Positions 20,300 through 30,887 of a stretch of 64,000 nucleotides of DNA are shown in pieces. Positions within the stretch are counted from its first letter, which is position 1. Every line of letters starts with the position of its first letter. Both the position numbers and the translations under genes were made by a program. The notes beneath the pieces were generated by a model. That model ran no database searches. It was not told where the DNA came from and saw nothing but the letters and a program-made list of their open reading frames with translations. This stretch comes from Vibrio rhizosphaerae (lineage in GTDB: Bacteria > Pseudomonadota > Gammaproteobacteria > Enterobacterales > Vibrionaceae). The stretch covers positions 2,108,001-2,172,000 of the forward strand of contig NZ_AP024903.1 of assembly GCF_024347095.1 (NCBI RefSeq), in the 5' to 3' direction.

Positions 20300-21496
20300 A
20301 TGTCAAAGCTAGTTTTAGTTTTAAACTGCGGTAGTTCTTCTCTTAAGTTCGCGATCGTTGATGCCGAAAATGGTAATGAGCATCTCACAGGTCTTGCTGA
20401 ATGTCTCCACCTCCCAGAAGCCCGAATCAAATGGAAATTGGATGGTAAGCATGAAGCACAACTAGGAAATGGTGCTGCCCATGAAGAAGCTTTAGCTTTT
20501 ATCGTTGAAACCATTCTCGCATCTAAACCTGAACTGGCAGATAATCTGGCAGCGATCGGTCACCGAATTGTTCATGGCGGTGAGCAGTTTACTCAATCCG
20601 CTTTGATTGATGATTCCGTTCTGAAAGGGATCGAAGAAGCAGCCACATTTGCACCACTGCATAACCCGGCTCATGTTATTGGCATCAAAGCGGCACAGCA
20701 CGCATTCCCAAGTCTGAAAAATGTAGCGGTTTTTGATACCGCGTTCCATCAGACAATGCCTGAAGAATCATTCTTATACGCCCTGCCATACAAACTCTAT
20801 AAAGAGCACGGTATCCGCCGTTACGGTATGCATGGCACATCCCACCTGTTTATTACGCGTGAAGCGGCAGAACGTCTGGGTAAACCGGCCGATCAGCTGA
20901 ACATCATCAACTGTCATTTAGGCAATGGTGCTTCTGTTTGTGCGATTAAAAACGGTCAATCCGTCGATACGTCGATGGGGTTGACGCCACTGGAAGGTCT
21001 TGTGATGGGGACACGTTGTGGTGATATCGATCCTGCAATCATTTTCCATCTGCATGATGCGCTTGGCTATTCAGTGAAAGAGATCAACACCATGCTGACC
21101 AAAGAGTCCGGCTTGCAAGGTCTGACTGAAGTCACTTCCGACTGCCGTTATGTTGAAGACAACTACGGTACAAAAGAAGATGCAACCCGCGCAATGGATG
21201 TATTCTGTCACCGTCTGGCAAAATATGTTGCCGGTTACACTGCCAGTATGGATGGTCGTCTTGACGCCATCGTATTTACCGGCGGCATCGGTGAGAACTC
21301 AGCACCGATTCGTGAAATGGTGTTAAATCGTTTAAGTATTTTCGGCATTCAGGTCAACCAGGAAGCGAACCTGAAAGCCCGCTTCGGCGGTGAAGGTACA
21401 ATCACTACTGAAGAGAGTCGAATTCCAGCCATGGTCATCTCTACCAATGAAGAGTTGGTCATCGCTGAAGACACTGCAAGACTCGCAGGTCTGTAA
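20300..21496 (+). CDS. ackA: Acetate kinase
   Basis: A 398-residue enzyme interconverting acetyl phosphate plus ADP and acetate plus ATP. It begins with the ASKHA motif [14 protein letters not shown] and carries [20 protein letters not shown], the adenosine-binding region and the late TGGIGENS motif. Length is standard. It precedes pta, with a strong hairpin between them, and forms the AckA-Pta overflow pathway that also sets acetyl-phosphate levels. Confidence 0.98.
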   Translation: MSKLVLVLNCGSSSLKFAIVDAENGNEHLTGLAECLHLPEARIKWKLDGKHEAQLGNGAAHEEALAFIVETILASKPELADNLAAIGHRIVHGGEQFTQSALIDDSVLKGIEEAATFAPLHNPAHVIGIKAAQHAFPSLKNVAVFDTAFHQTMPEESFLYALPYKLYKEHGIRRYGMHGTSHLFITREAAERLGKPADQLNIINCHLGNGASVCAIKNGQSVDTSMGLTPLEGLVMGTRCGDIDPAIIFHLHDALGYSVKEINTMLTKESGLQGLTEVTSDCRYVEDNYGTKEDATRAMDVFCHRLAKYVAGYTASMDGRLDAIVFTGGIGENSAPIREMVLNRLSIFGIQVNQEANLKARFGGEGTITTEESRIPAMVISTNEELVIAEDTARLAGL

Positions 21497-21502
21497 TGTC
21501 AC

Positions 21503-21533
21503 ACTGGCTAACTCGATGAGTTAGCCAGTTTTG
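21503..21533 (+). terminator. Hairpin between ackA and pta (partial terminator)
   Basis: Perfect 12-bp arms ACTGGCTAACTC/GAGTTAGCCAGT with a three-base loop, then TTTG. It sits directly after the ackA stop and 100 bases before pta, so it probably limits read-through rather than abolishing it. Confidence 0.7.
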
Positions 21534-21629
21534 TTCTGGGGCTTAATTATTTCTATACGTTAAGCTTTGTTCCTTTCTGCAATCAATTTTTCATTTGAAT
21601 TGCAATCGATAGCTAAAGGTACTCTACTC

Positions 21630-23774
21630 ATGTCTCGTACTATTATGCTGATCCCTATCAGTGCCGGTGTTGGTTTAACCAGTGTCAGTCTTGGGGTAAT
21701 CCGCGCGATGGAGCGCAAAGGCGTTAAGGTCTCGTTTTTCAAACCAATTGCCCAACCTCGTCACGGCGGAGACCAACCGGATCTGACTTCAGCCATTTTA
21801 AGTTCAAGCAGCGATATCAAAATCGCTGAACCCATGCAGATGTCAAAAGTTGAAACATTGATTGGTAGTGAACAGATGGATGTTCTGCTTGAGACCATCG
21901 TGGAAAGATATAATCAAGTGAACAAGGATTCCGAAGTCACTCTGATTGAAGGTCTGGTTCCAACCCGTAAACATCCGTTCGCCAATCAGGTCAATGCAGA
22001 AGTTGCCAAAACTCTCGGTGCTGAAATTGTCTTTGTCGCCACACCGGGAACAAACAATCCAACCCAGTTGAAAGAACGGATTGAAGTGGCTTGTTCAAAC
22101 TTCGGTGGCACGAAGAATAATAATATTTCTGGTGTCATCATCAACAAGCTCAATGCACCGGTTGACGAAGACGGCCGCACCCGCCCTGATTTGTCTGAAA
22201 TTTTTGATGATAGCGATCAAGCTAAACAGACCAATCTTGAAGTGATGCAAATCTTCAACTCCAGCCCGATCCGGGTACTGGGCTGTGTGCCATGGCGTAT
22301 CGATCTGATTGCGACACGTGCGATTGATATGGCAAAACACCTGAACGCAGAAATCATCAACGAAGGTGAAATCAACACACGCCGGATCCGAAGTATTACA
22401 TTCTGTGCCCGCTCACTACCGAACATGATTGAGCATTTCAAACCCGGCTCTCTGTTGGTGACTTCGGCCGATCGTCCTGATGTGATGGTCGCCGCAGCGT
22501 TAGCAGCCATGAACGGTGTCGATATCGGTGCGGTACTTCTGACCGGTGGCTACGACATGCCAGAAACGATCATGAATTTGTGCCGTCCGGCATTTGAATC
22601 CGGTCTGCCAATCTTTAAAGCCCAAGGAAATACTTGGCAAACATCACTGAACTTACAGAGCTTCAGTCTGGAAGTTCCAGCGGATGATAAAGAACGGATC
22701 GAGTTCGTCAATGAGCATGTTGCCAGCCATATTGACGGGCCGTGGATTGATTCTCTGACAGAAGGTACACAAGGTATTCGTCGCCTCAGTCCGCCAGCTT
22801 TCCGTTACCAGCTCACCGAATTTGCACGTCGTGCAAATAAACGCATTGTGCTGCCCGAAGGTGATGAACCTCGCACGGTCAAAGCCGCTTCTATTTGTGC
22901 TGAGCGTGGCATCGCAGAGTGTGTTCTGCTGGGGAATCCGGAAGAAATCAAACGCGTCGCCATCCAACAAGGCGTGGAATTGGGTACGGGTATTACCATC
23001 ATCAACCCAAGCGATGCACGTGAACAGTATGTTGAACGTTTGGTTGAGCTGCGTAAGAACAAAGGGATGACGGAAGTTGTCGCCAGAGAACAACTGCAAG
23101 ATACTGTTGTACTCGGCACCATGATGCTGGAAAAAGGTGAAGTTGACGGCTTGGTTTCCGGTGCAGTGCATACAACGGCCAATACCATTCGTCCCCCATT
23201 GCAATTGATTAAGACGGCACCGAATGCGTCACTCGTGTCTTCAATCTTCTTTATGTTGCTGCCGGATCAGGTTCTGGTTTATGGGGATTGCGCCATCAAC
23301 CCGGATCCAAATTCTGAGCAACTGGCTGAGATTGCCATTCAATCGGCTGATTCAGCCGCTGCATTTGGCATTGAACCACGGGTTGCGATGATTTCCTACT
23401 CAACAGGAACTTCAGGTCAGGGTGCGGATGTTGATAAAGTTCGTGAAGCAACTCGCATCGCCCAAGAAAAACGCCCTGATCTCATCATTGATGGTCCGCT
23501 TCAGTACGATGCAGCAATTATGGAAAACGTTGCCGCATCGAAAGCGCCGGATTCACCGGTTGCAGGGAAAGCGACAGTATTTGTATTCCCCGATTTGAAC
23601 ACCGGTAATACAACCTATAAAGCGGTACAGCGTTCTGCTGATTTGGTCTCTATCGGTCCAATGCTGCAAGGCATGCGTAAGCCTGTGAACGATCTGTCTC
23701 GTGGTGCACTGGTAGACGATATTGTTTACACCATCGCTCTGACAGCGATTCAGGCAAGCCAAGAACAGAAATAA
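21630..23774 (+). CDS. pta: Phosphate acetyltransferase
   Basis: A 714-residue long-form Pta converting acetyl-CoA and phosphate to acetyl phosphate. The ATG at 21630 ([15 protein letters not shown]) fits the family; an upstream ATG at 21567 adds 21 unconserved residues. The N-terminal BioD-like P-loop region is followed by a DRTGG domain (about 225-335) and the C-terminal PTA_PTB catalytic domain from about residue 400 ([22 protein letters not shown]-type motif [20 protein letters not shown]). The operon ends in a strong palindromic terminator. Confidence 0.97.
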   Translation: MSRTIMLIPISAGVGLTSVSLGVIRAMERKGVKVSFFKPIAQPRHGGDQPDLTSAILSSSSDIKIAEPMQMSKVETLIGSEQMDVLLETIVERYNQVNKDSEVTLIEGLVPTRKHPFANQVNAEVAKTLGAEIVFVATPGTNNPTQLKERIEVACSNFGGTKNNNISGVIINKLNAPVDEDGRTRPDLSEIFDDSDQAKQTNLEVMQIFNSSPIRVLGCVPWRIDLIATRAIDMAKHLNAEIINEGEINTRRIRSITFCARSLPNMIEHFKPGSLLVTSADRPDVMVAAALAAMNGVDIGAVLLTGGYDMPETIMNLCRPAFESGLPIFKAQGNTWQTSLNLQSFSLEVPADDKERIEFVNEHVASHIDGPWIDSLTEGTQGIRRLSPPAFRYQLTEFARRANKRIVLPEGDEPRTVKAASICAERGIAECVLLGNPEEIKRVAIQQGVELGTGITIINPSDAREQYVERLVELRKNKGMTEVVAREQLQDTVVLGTMMLEKGEVDGLVSGAVHTTANTIRPPLQLIKTAPNASLVSSIFFMLLPDQVLVYGDCAINPDPNSEQLAEIAIQSADSAAAFGIEPRVAMISYSTGTSGQGADVDKVREATRIAQEKRPDLIIDGPLQYDAAIMENVAASKAPDSPVAGKATVFVFPDLNTGNTTYKAVQRSADLVSIGPMLQGMRKPVNDLSRGALVDDIVYTIALTAIQASQEQK

Positions 23775-23800
23775 TATCTGACGGCTCGTAACCTTAACAG

Positions 23801-23840
23801 AAAAGCCCTCACTTCAAATTTGAAGTGAGGGCTTTTTATT
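23801..23840. terminator. Strong bidirectional terminator after pta
   Basis: A 36-base perfect palindrome whose arms run from AAAAGCCCTCACTTC to its complement, flanked by A and T runs. It serves pta on the plus strand and faces the end of yqjG on the minus strand. Confidence 0.9.
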
Positions 23841-23921
23841 ATTTACCCTGATGCATTGTGAATCGTCACTCAATCACAGACACTCACGGTTATCGATTTA
23901 CACGGCATCAATTCATTACCG

Positions 23922-24869
23922 TTAATCGAGGTGATCTCTGCCATGTGGAGAGAGCAGATCCAGCTCAGGGCCAACCGGGACTACCTGAGTCGGGTTAATC
24001 CCTGTATGACTGAAATAATAATGTCGCTTGATATGATAAAAATCGGTCGTGTCTTGAATACCCGGCACTTGATATAACTCTCTCAGATAACCGGACAAAT
24101 GTTTATAATCCGCAATACGCCGTTTATTACACTTGAAATGCCCGACATAGACCGAATCGAAACGAATCAGGGTGGTAAATAACCGCCAATCCGCTTCGGT
24201 CAACTGATTACCAACCAGATAACGGCTCCCCGCAAGGTGCGCATCGATTCTATCCAGTTCGTCGAATAATGCTTCATAGGCTTCTTCATAGGCATCCTGA
24301 GTGGTCGCAAACCCACACCGATAAACCCCGTTGTTCACATTCGGATAGATCCGGTCATTCCAATGATCAATCGCGGCTTGTAATGCTTTAGGATAAAAAT
24401 CCAGCGAATTACCGGTCAGATGATTAAATTCGCTGTTAAACATCCGAATAATCTCAGACGACTCATTACTCACAATCGTATTGGTCTTTTTATCCCAAAG
24501 TACGGGAACAGTAACCCGTCCGGTATAATCCGGTTTGGCATGCGTATAAACCTGATACAGACGCGTATGACCAAATAGCGGCTCCGGCATCCCGAAGGTC
24601 CAGCCTTCAGACATCATATCCGGACAGACAATTGTGACATCAATGTGCTCATTCAACGCTTTTAGCTGACGAAAAATCAGAGTGCGATGTGCCCATGGGC
24701 AAGCCAGAGAAACGTAAAGATGGTAACGTCCGGATTCCGGCTGAAACGGCGCATCAGGTTCGTTCCGAACCCAGTCACGGAAGCCCGCATCTTCACGAAC
24801 AAACCGCCCTTGCTGGCTCTTTGTATCGTACCAAACATCATGCCATGTACCTTCAATAAGCTTTCCCAT
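23922..24869 (-). CDS. yqjG: Glutathionyl-hydroquinone reductase YqjG
   Basis: A 315-residue xi-class glutathione transferase. The thioredoxin-like N domain carries the active Cys57 in SLACPWAHR, followed by VPVLWDKKTNTIVSNESSEIIRM (glutathione gamma-glutamyl contact) and an all-helical C domain with LTEADWRLFTTLIRFD. The tail YYFSHTGINPTQVVP-GP is the family end. The enzyme removes glutathione from glutathionyl-hydroquinones. It is a single gene, convergent with pta. Confidence 0.93.
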   Translation of the reverse strand: MGKLIEGTWHDVWYDTKSQQGRFVREDAGFRDWVRNEPDAPFQPESGRYHLYVSLACPWAHRTLIFRQLKALNEHIDVTIVCPDMMSEGWTFGMPEPLFGHTRLYQVYTHAKPDYTGRVTVPVLWDKKTNTIVSNESSEIIRMFNSEFNHLTGNSLDFYPKALQAAIDHWNDRIYPNVNNGVYRCGFATTQDAYEEAYEALFDELDRIDAHLAGSRYLVGNQLTEADWRLFTTLIRFDSVYVGHFKCNKRRIADYKHLSGYLRELYQVPGIQDTTDFYHIKRHYYFSHTGINPTQVVPVGPELDLLSPHGRDHLD

Positions 24870-25382
24870 AAATCCCCCTTATCTCTGTATCAATGGATTA
24901 TAGGAAAAGACAGCCTGATTCAACACTCATTATCTCTGGCTTTCATATTCAAATAATTCGAATAAACAAATATATATGCTGCCATACGTCACACTAGCAT
25001 ATAAAAAAACAAATCATCGGACACGAAATTCTATATTTTTCCATCATTAAAAATGATGATAAATAATAAAAACACCGACTCAATATAAACATAAAAACAC
25101 ATATAAAATAAATTAAATAATAAAAAAACCAGCTATATATTGAGTAAAAAATAATAACAAAACCTGCACAACCCTACCCTGCACGCGATAAAAAATGCCT
25201 TATTTTCTTGCTGATGGCGCACTAAACCAGTAAGCAAATATACCGTTCAAAAACCTCAGCAGAACAAACATAAAGCATTGATAAATATAAATAACATAAT
25301 GATATAGCTATCATAATAATACGTGATAAATTGATGCTGTTCAGGTAAAATAACAACCGTCGAATATACAGGAGAGATCACA
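24870..25382. other. AT-rich intergenic region before scrK
   Basis: No gene seen. It must carry the promoters of yqjG and scrK. ATGATA-tagc-TATCAT at about 25299-25314 is a small inverted repeat that could be an operator. No copy of the ScrR site found at scrB and scrA was seen here. Confidence 0.45.
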
Positions 25383-26306
25383 GTGAATACGATATGGTTA
25401 ACCGGAGATGCTGTCGTTGATTTAATCCCTGACGGTAAATCTCATTATTTAAGATGTCCGGGAGGCGCCCCCGCAAATGTTGCTGTTGCGATTGCTCGCT
25501 TAGGTGGTAAAAGTGCATTTTTTGGCCGCGTCGGTTATGACCCGATGGGTAAATTCATGCAACAAACATTGACTGAAGAATCGGTTAACACCGATTATTT
25601 ATTGCTTGATAAAGCACAACGAACTTCCACTGTCGTCGTTGATTTAGATGATCACGGTGAACGTAGTTTCACCTTTATGGTAAAGCCGAGTGCAGATCAG
25701 TTTCTAACCACTGATGATATCCCACAGTTTCAAGCCAATGAATGGTTACATGTGTGCTCCATTGCACTGGCAAATGAACCCAGCCGAAGTGCGACAATCG
25801 CCGCCATTCAACAAATCAAACAAGCAGGCGGATCATTCAGTTTTGATCCCAACCTGAGGGAAGAAGTCTGGTCAAACCCGACAGAAATGATTCCCACTGT
25901 GATGCAGGTTATACGTCAGGCAGATGTGGTTAAATTCTCCGCAGAAGAACTCACGTTACTCACGGACACAGCAACCGTTGATGCCGGACTCAAAGCGTTG
26001 GCTGCATATTCTATCCCCTTGATTGTCATCACATTAGGCGCAGATGGAACACTCATTGTCAGTCAGGGTGAGCAGATCAAAGTCCCGAGTCGTCCGGTGA
26101 ATGTTGTTGATACCACAGGTGCCGGCGATGCTTTTGTCGGGGGAATGCTCTGTCGTTTAGCGGAATTTGAACAGTGGAAAAACCGGGACACGATCGTTGA
26201 TGCTGTGACATGGGGAAATTGCTGCGGTGGTTTGGCAACGACACAAAAAGGGGCCATGACCGCTCTGCCACATCGTCATGAATTACTGGAACTCATTGAC
26301 CATTAA
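25383..26306 (+). CDS. scrK: Fructokinase (PfkB family)
   Basis: A 307-residue sugar kinase that would phosphorylate the fructose released from sucrose-6-phosphate. The N-terminal PfkB signature is GGAPANVAVAIARLGG with the GDA-DLIP start, and the C-terminal signature is DTTGAGDAFVGGML with the catalytic Asp. The start is a GTG with GGAGAG seven bases before it. It is convergent with scrB and lies in a sucrose locus, which supports fructokinase over the related aminoimidazole-riboside kinases. Confidence 0.88.
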   Translation: MNTIWLTGDAVVDLIPDGKSHYLRCPGGAPANVAVAIARLGGKSAFFGRVGYDPMGKFMQQTLTEESVNTDYLLLDKAQRTSTVVVDLDDHGERSFTFMVKPSADQFLTTDDIPQFQANEWLHVCSIALANEPSRSATIAAIQQIKQAGGSFSFDPNLREEVWSNPTEMIPTVMQVIRQADVVKFSAEELTLLTDTATVDAGLKALAAYSIPLIVITLGADGTLIVSQGEQIKVPSRPVNVVDTTGAGDAFVGGMLCRLAEFEQWKNRDTIVDAVTWGNCCGGLATTQKGAMTALPHRHELLELIDH

Positions 26307-26332
26307 CGGATAAAAATTTTTTAAAACAACCA

Positions 26333-26361
26333 ACGGGTGAAGCAACAACCGCTTCACCCGT
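26333..26361. terminator. Hairpin between convergent scrK and scrB
   Basis: Perfect 11-bp arms ACGGGTGAAGC/GCTTCACCCGT with a seven-base loop. On the minus strand it is followed by GTTGGTTGTTTTAAAA; on the plus strand no T-run follows. Confidence 0.65.
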
Positions 26362-26374
26362 CCCTAAATAGATG

Positions 26375-28003
26375 CTATGCACAATAAGGCGCCGCTGGCG
26401 CATGAAGTTCGTAAACCTGTAAATTCACTGTGGCATCTTTGACAGATAGTCGTGTGGCGGACTCCGGTGTAAAGACCCGGGTCGTCATCACGGCTTCACC
26501 ATGATTAATAAAGATTTCCAGTGACGAACGATCAGCCAGAATCTGCAATGCAACACTGCCGGAAGATAATTCAACTTCGCGGACAGTATCCCCTTCTTCA
26601 ATCTGCGTCTTGGTGCGATCCAGTAGTAAGCGATGTTTAATCGGATCGAGATAAATTTCAACATAGTATTGGTCATCTGCGAACAGACGCAGCCGGCTTC
26701 CCCACTCGAGTTCGACAAACAGTTCAAACGTTTTCGTATGCAAATCGACCGAATCATTATCTAATCGGATATCACGTAATTCACCCCGCAGGCTTGCCAA
26801 TTCCCGGAGCGGATGCTGAACAATTTTTCCACCGACAAACTCAAGCTCACGCAATGCCGTCAGCTGATGAATCCAACCGGAATGACAAGTCGGATGCTTC
26901 AATTCATCCGGTAACCCCATCCAGCCACACATCACCCGACGCCCATCCGGTGTTTCCATACTCTGCGGTGCATAAAAGTCGAAACCGTGATCCAAAACCT
27001 GAAGCTTTTCAATTGAAATTTGATCCTGCGCGTTGAATGACACCTGAGCGATTCGATTCTGGTGGGGAACTGTATTAAATTCACTTTCAGACTGAATACC
27101 TTGCGGTGCAAACACAAAACAATCCTGACCATTCAAACTGAAAATATCCGGGCACTCCCACATGTACCCAAAATCACCCAGTTCATGCCCATACAGATTA
27201 TCAAATTGCCAATGTCGAAGATCTTCAGAATGGTAAACCGCCAAACGGCCTTGCAGCGCGGTGGTTTGTGTTCCGAGAAACATCATCCACTTACCATTTC
27301 GATGAATCACTTTTGGATCGCGCGTGTGCCCAGTAACACCCGGTGGTAATTCCCGGATGACAGGCCCGATCTTATGCAGCGGTTCTCCCGCTTGTGAAAT
27401 CGCGGCACATTGCATTGTTTGACGATCGCGTTCCTCGCCGAGCCTGACATTCCCCGTATAAAAGACCATCAACTCTTGATCCAAACTGACTGCATGACCG
27501 GAATAAACGCCGTGACTATCAAACCAGTCTGACGGTGTCAGGGCAACACCATTCCATCGCCAATTCAGTAAGTCATCACTCCGTGTATGAACCCAATACT
27601 TATCGGTATGGGCACAACCAACCGGAGACCACTGATAAAATAAATGGTACTGCCCATGATGAAAGATGAAACCATTCGGATCATTCAATAACCCACGCGG
27701 GGGCGCAATATGCCAAGACGGACGATAATGACAGGCAACGGGTTGTGCCAACTCAGTCAGTTGTGTTCTTTGCTGTGCTTCGATGGCTCTTCCCAGACGG
27801 AATAAAGCCGCTTCATCCACACTCTCATCAGATAAAGCAGTGAGATGCCATTCTTCTAATACTTTTTCAAGAACGACATCAACCGGCAAATCCTGAATTA
27901 CATCCGGATTTCGGACCGCGAGAGAAACATGATGTTCTGGCAGCAGAACCCGGTAGATATTACTGACTCCGCCAGCCAACTCGATGAGGTCTTCTAAGCA
28001 CAT
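26375..28003 (-). CDS. scrB: Sucrose-6-phosphate hydrolase (GH32)
   Basis: A 542-residue GH32 enzyme that splits sucrose-6-phosphate into glucose-6-phosphate and fructose. An extra N-terminal region of about 90 residues precedes the five-blade propeller. The nucleophile is Asp108 in LLNDPNG, the transition-state Asp lies in GHTRDP and the acid/base Glu in WECPD. A beta-sandwich follows (about 410-540). No signal peptide, as expected for an enzyme acting on a PTS product. A ScrR-type operator lies 21 bases before the ATG. Confidence 0.95.
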   Translation of the reverse strand: MCLEDLIELAGGVSNIYRVLLPEHHVSLAVRNPDVIQDLPVDVVLEKVLEEWHLTALSDESVDEAALFRLGRAIEAQQRTQLTELAQPVACHYRPSWHIAPPRGLLNDPNGFIFHHGQYHLFYQWSPVGCAHTDKYWVHTRSDDLLNWRWNGVALTPSDWFDSHGVYSGHAVSLDQELMVFYTGNVRLGEERDRQTMQCAAISQAGEPLHKIGPVIRELPPGVTGHTRDPKVIHRNGKWMMFLGTQTTALQGRLAVYHSEDLRHWQFDNLYGHELGDFGYMWECPDIFSLNGQDCFVFAPQGIQSESEFNTVPHQNRIAQVSFNAQDQISIEKLQVLDHGFDFYAPQSMETPDGRRVMCGWMGLPDELKHPTCHSGWIHQLTALRELEFVGGKIVQHPLRELASLRGELRDIRLDNDSVDLHTKTFELFVELEWGSRLRLFADDQYYVEIYLDPIKHRLLLDRTKTQIEEGDTVREVELSSGSVALQILADRSSLEIFINHGEAVMTTRVFTPESATRLSVKDATVNLQVYELHAPAAPYCA

Positions 28004-28023
28004 GTATCGATAATCCTATTTTC

Positions 28024-28039
28024 TTGGGAACGTTCTCAA
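28024..28039. promoter_or_regulatory. LacI-family (ScrR) operator before scrB
   Basis: TTGGGAACGTTCTCAA is a near-perfect palindrome centred on AACGTT. It shares 13 of 16 bases with the site before scrA at 29318-29333, and both flank scrR. Confidence 0.8.
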
Positions 28040-28130
28040 AATATAGATCTATTCAAAAATTGCAAGAGTACGCCATGAATTGGTCATACCAAATTCATAT
28101 TATGTGAACATTGGCACAACTCTTCACCGG

Positions 28131-29117
28131 TTAGCAGGTTTCACGTTCAATATTCTCGAAAGTCAGCACCACTTTGCTCATTTCTCTGCCACGTCCCTCG
28201 ATTCGATCAAGCAGCATTCTCGCTGCATTTTCTCCGGCTTTATCGAAGGCGTAATTAAACGTTGAAAGCGATGGATTACTGATATAAGCCAGCTCATCAT
28301 TACCAACTCCCAGCACTTTGACCTGCTCTCCGACGGAGATTCCCATTTCCCGCATCGCTTTAATCGCACCGACAGCAATTCGGTCTGTTGCACAAAATAG
28401 TCCATCGGTTTCCGGGTATGCCAGCAAAAATTCACGGGCCAGACGGTAGCCCGACTCAATCGAGAAATCACCGTGGGCATGGAAAAGAACTTGCTGCTGC
28501 TGCATGTGCAGCGATTTTCCCAACCCTTGAGACCGAAGCTCATCCACAGCCAGATCATCGGTCTGTACACCAATAAATCCGATCTTCTGGCAACCTTGCG
28601 CGAGTAAACGCTGACCGGCTTCATAGCCAACACGAAAATCATCATGAATGATACTGGGGATATTATATAAAGAGCCATCCTGCCCGATCAGGACGACCGG
28701 AACAGAAGACTGCTGAATGGCTTTGATCAATGGCATATCCAGATGCGTCGCAAAAAATACAATGCCTTCAACCCGCTTCTGATTAAAGATCTGGATATAC
28801 TCGAGTTCTTTACTATGATTCTGGTGGGTATTGGCCAGCAAAACATGTTTTCCTGCAGGCTCAAAAATGGCCGTCAAACCATCGACTCCTTGTGCAGTTG
28901 CATGTGATGAGACCCTCGGTACGATAACGCCAATTAGGTTCGTTTTCTGAGATTTCAAATCTTTTGCAACCTGATTGACGACATAACCACATTGAGAAAC
29001 AGCTTCTAAGACTTTGATTTTAGTCGCTTCTTTCACGCCATATTCATTGTTAATCACCCGCGAAACTGTTGACTTTGAAACACCGGCTAACCTTGCGACA
29101 TCATGTAAACTCGCCAT
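28131..29117 (-). CDS. scrR: Sucrose operon repressor ScrR (LacI family)
   Basis: A 328-residue LacI/GalR regulator. The helix-turn-helix is SLHDVARLAGVSKSTVSRVINN (residues 3-24) with a hinge helix around residue 50. The periplasmic-binding-protein-like effector domain follows (GVIVPRVSSHATAQGVDG to the end). AAGGA precedes the ATG. It lies between scrB (same direction) and scrA (divergent), with matching operators before both. It presumably represses both until sucrose-6-phosphate or fructose accumulates. Confidence 0.93.
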   Translation of the reverse strand: MASLHDVARLAGVSKSTVSRVINNEYGVKEATKIKVLEAVSQCGYVVNQVAKDLKSQKTNLIGVIVPRVSSHATAQGVDGLTAIFEPAGKHVLLANTHQNHSKELEYIQIFNQKRVEGIVFFATHLDMPLIKAIQQSSVPVVLIGQDGSLYNIPSIIHDDFRVGYEAGQRLLAQGCQKIGFIGVQTDDLAVDELRSQGLGKSLHMQQQQVLFHAHGDFSIESGYRLAREFLLAYPETDGLFCATDRIAVGAIKAMREMGISVGEQVKVLGVGNDELAYISNPSLSTFNYAFDKAGENAARMLLDRIEGRGREMSKVVLTFENIERETC

Positions 29118-29317
29118 TCCGTTTCCTTATGACTTTGGAATCAATTGCAATTATACCCAGCAGGCCTACAGAAAACTGGGGATAATGTGTCACCTTCAGT
29201 CGTGACAACGTGATTTTACCCTTGTTTTCATCATAATTCGTCGTCCCATTAGCGATCTGACTCACATAATAGTTCACATGGTTTTGACCATTTATCAATT
29301 ATTGACAAAAATCCAAA

Positions 29318-29333
29318 TTGCAAACGTTCCCAA
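29318..29333. promoter_or_regulatory. LacI-family (ScrR) operator before scrA
   Basis: TTGCAAACGTTCCCAA, centred on AACGTT, lies 57 bases before the scrA start in the scrR-scrA divergent region. It pairs with the site at 28024-28039. Confidence 0.8.
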
Positions 29334-29389
29334 AACATAAAATGATGAATACACAAAAATATAATCCAATAGCAGAATCGGAGTAAGTT

Positions 29390-30829
29390 ATGGACTATCC
29401 AGTCATCGCGAAACAGCTGCTAGAGCATCTGGGTGGCAAACAAAACATCCAAGCCCTGGCACATTGTGCAACTCGTTTAAGATTAGCACTCAAAGACGAA
29501 TCCGTGATAAATGAAGATGCAATTAGTGAAATAGAAGGTGTCAAAGGTCAATTCAAAGTCGCAGGGCAATACCAAATTATTTTTGGTTCAGGCATTGTCA
29601 ACCAAGTCTACGCAGCCATGTCTGAAGCAACCGGAATGGCTGATATGTCAACCAATGATGTTGCACAAGCGGGTGCCCAGAAACAGAACATCGTCCAACG
29701 GGCAGTAAAAGGCCTGTCTGACATTTTTGTTCCCATCATTCCTGCGATTGTTGCCGGTGGTCTATTGATGGGGATATTTAACGTCCTTACGGCCAAGGGG
29801 CTGTTCATCGATGGTCAGTCCCTGATTGATGCCAATCCGGGATTAGCTGACCTTGCCAGCATGATCAATACTTTTGCCAACGCACCATTTGTTTACTTAC
29901 CTATTTTACTGGCGTTCTCTGCAACCAAAAAATTCGGTGGCAACCCATTCCTCGGCGCTGCACTCGGGATGCTGATGGTTCATCCGGATTTACTGAATGG
30001 CTGGGGATTCGGGAGTGCATCGGTTCACGGTACAATCCCGACCTGGAATATTTTAGGCTTTGAGATTCAGAAAGTCGGCTATCAAGGGTCGGTACTCCCG
30101 GTTCTTGTGTGTGCATTTATTCTGGCGAAAATTGAAAATAGCCTGCGGAAAGTGGTTCCTTCCGTTTTAGATAACCTGCTCACACCGCTATTGTCGCTGT
30201 TCATTACTGGCTTCCTCACATTTACAGTGGTCGGCCCGTTCACACGCGATTTAGGCTTCTTGTTGGGTGATGGTCTCAACTGGTTATACGAATCAGCAGG
30301 TTTCATCGGCGGAGCCATCTTTGGCTTGATCTATGCGCCTTTCGTCATTACCGGGATGCACCACAGCTTCATCGCGATTGAAACTCAACTTTTGGCGGAT
30401 ATTGCAGTCACAGGCGGGACATTTATCTTCCCAATCGCGGCGATGTCTAACGTTGCGCAGGGCGCAGCATCTCTCGCTGTCGGAATGATGACCCGGGATC
30501 AGAAATTGAAAGGGATTGCCATCCCATCCGGAATTACAGCGCTACTTGGTATCACAGAGCCAGCCATGTTCGGTGTTAACTTAAAAATGCGTTATCCGTT
30601 CATTGCTGCGATTACCGGTTCAGCGGTCGCCAGTGCTTTCATTACCTTTTTCCATGTTAAAGCACATGCACTGGGAGCGGCGGGTTTACCGGGAATTATC
30701 TCCATCAATCCGGCAAAACTGAGTTATTATATTATCGGTATGGCCATTTCGTTTATCACGGCCTTCGGATTGACGTATGCTCTGGGTGTGAGAAATAAAG
30801 CGAAACAGCAACCCAACGCTGTGGCTTAA
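29390..30829 (+). CDS. scrA: PTS sucrose-specific EIIBC component
   Basis: A 479-residue sugar permease. The N-terminal EIIB domain has the phosphocysteine Cys26 in HCATRLRLAL. The EIIC domain (from about 105) has about ten membrane segments with the GITEPAMFGVN motif. No EIIA domain is attached, so the glucose-type EIIA (Crr) encoded elsewhere would be used, as is usual for sucrose EIIBC. Preceded by a ScrR operator and followed by a strong terminator. Confidence 0.94.
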   Translation: MDYPVIAKQLLEHLGGKQNIQALAHCATRLRLALKDESVINEDAISEIEGVKGQFKVAGQYQIIFGSGIVNQVYAAMSEATGMADMSTNDVAQAGAQKQNIVQRAVKGLSDIFVPIIPAIVAGGLLMGIFNVLTAKGLFIDGQSLIDANPGLADLASMINTFANAPFVYLPILLAFSATKKFGGNPFLGAALGMLMVHPDLLNGWGFGSASVHGTIPTWNILGFEIQKVGYQGSVLPVLVCAFILAKIENSLRKVVPSVLDNLLTPLLSLFITGFLTFTVVGPFTRDLGFLLGDGLNWLYESAGFIGGAIFGLIYAPFVITGMHHSFIAIETQLLADIAVTGGTFIFPIAAMSNVAQGAASLAVGMMTRDQKLKGIAIPSGITALLGITEPAMFGVNLKMRYPFIAAITGSAVASAFITFFHVKAHALGAAGLPGIISINPAKLSYYIIGMAISFITAFGLTYALGVRNKAKQQPNAVA

Positions 30830-30850
30830 CGGCTCCACCTTTATCCCCCT

Positions 30851-30876
30851 AGCCCATCAATGATGGGCTTTTTTTA
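30851..30876 (+). terminator. Terminator of scrA
   Basis: AGCCCATCA/TGATGGGCT arms with a one-base loop, followed by a run of seven T. Confidence 0.9.
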
Positions 30877-30887
30877 TCTCTCGTGAC

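Noticed and set aside
22653..23204. 183-codon open frame antisense to pta
   Set aside because: It lies wholly inside a well-conserved enzyme gene, has no family resemblance and no ribosome site, and is explained by codon bias.
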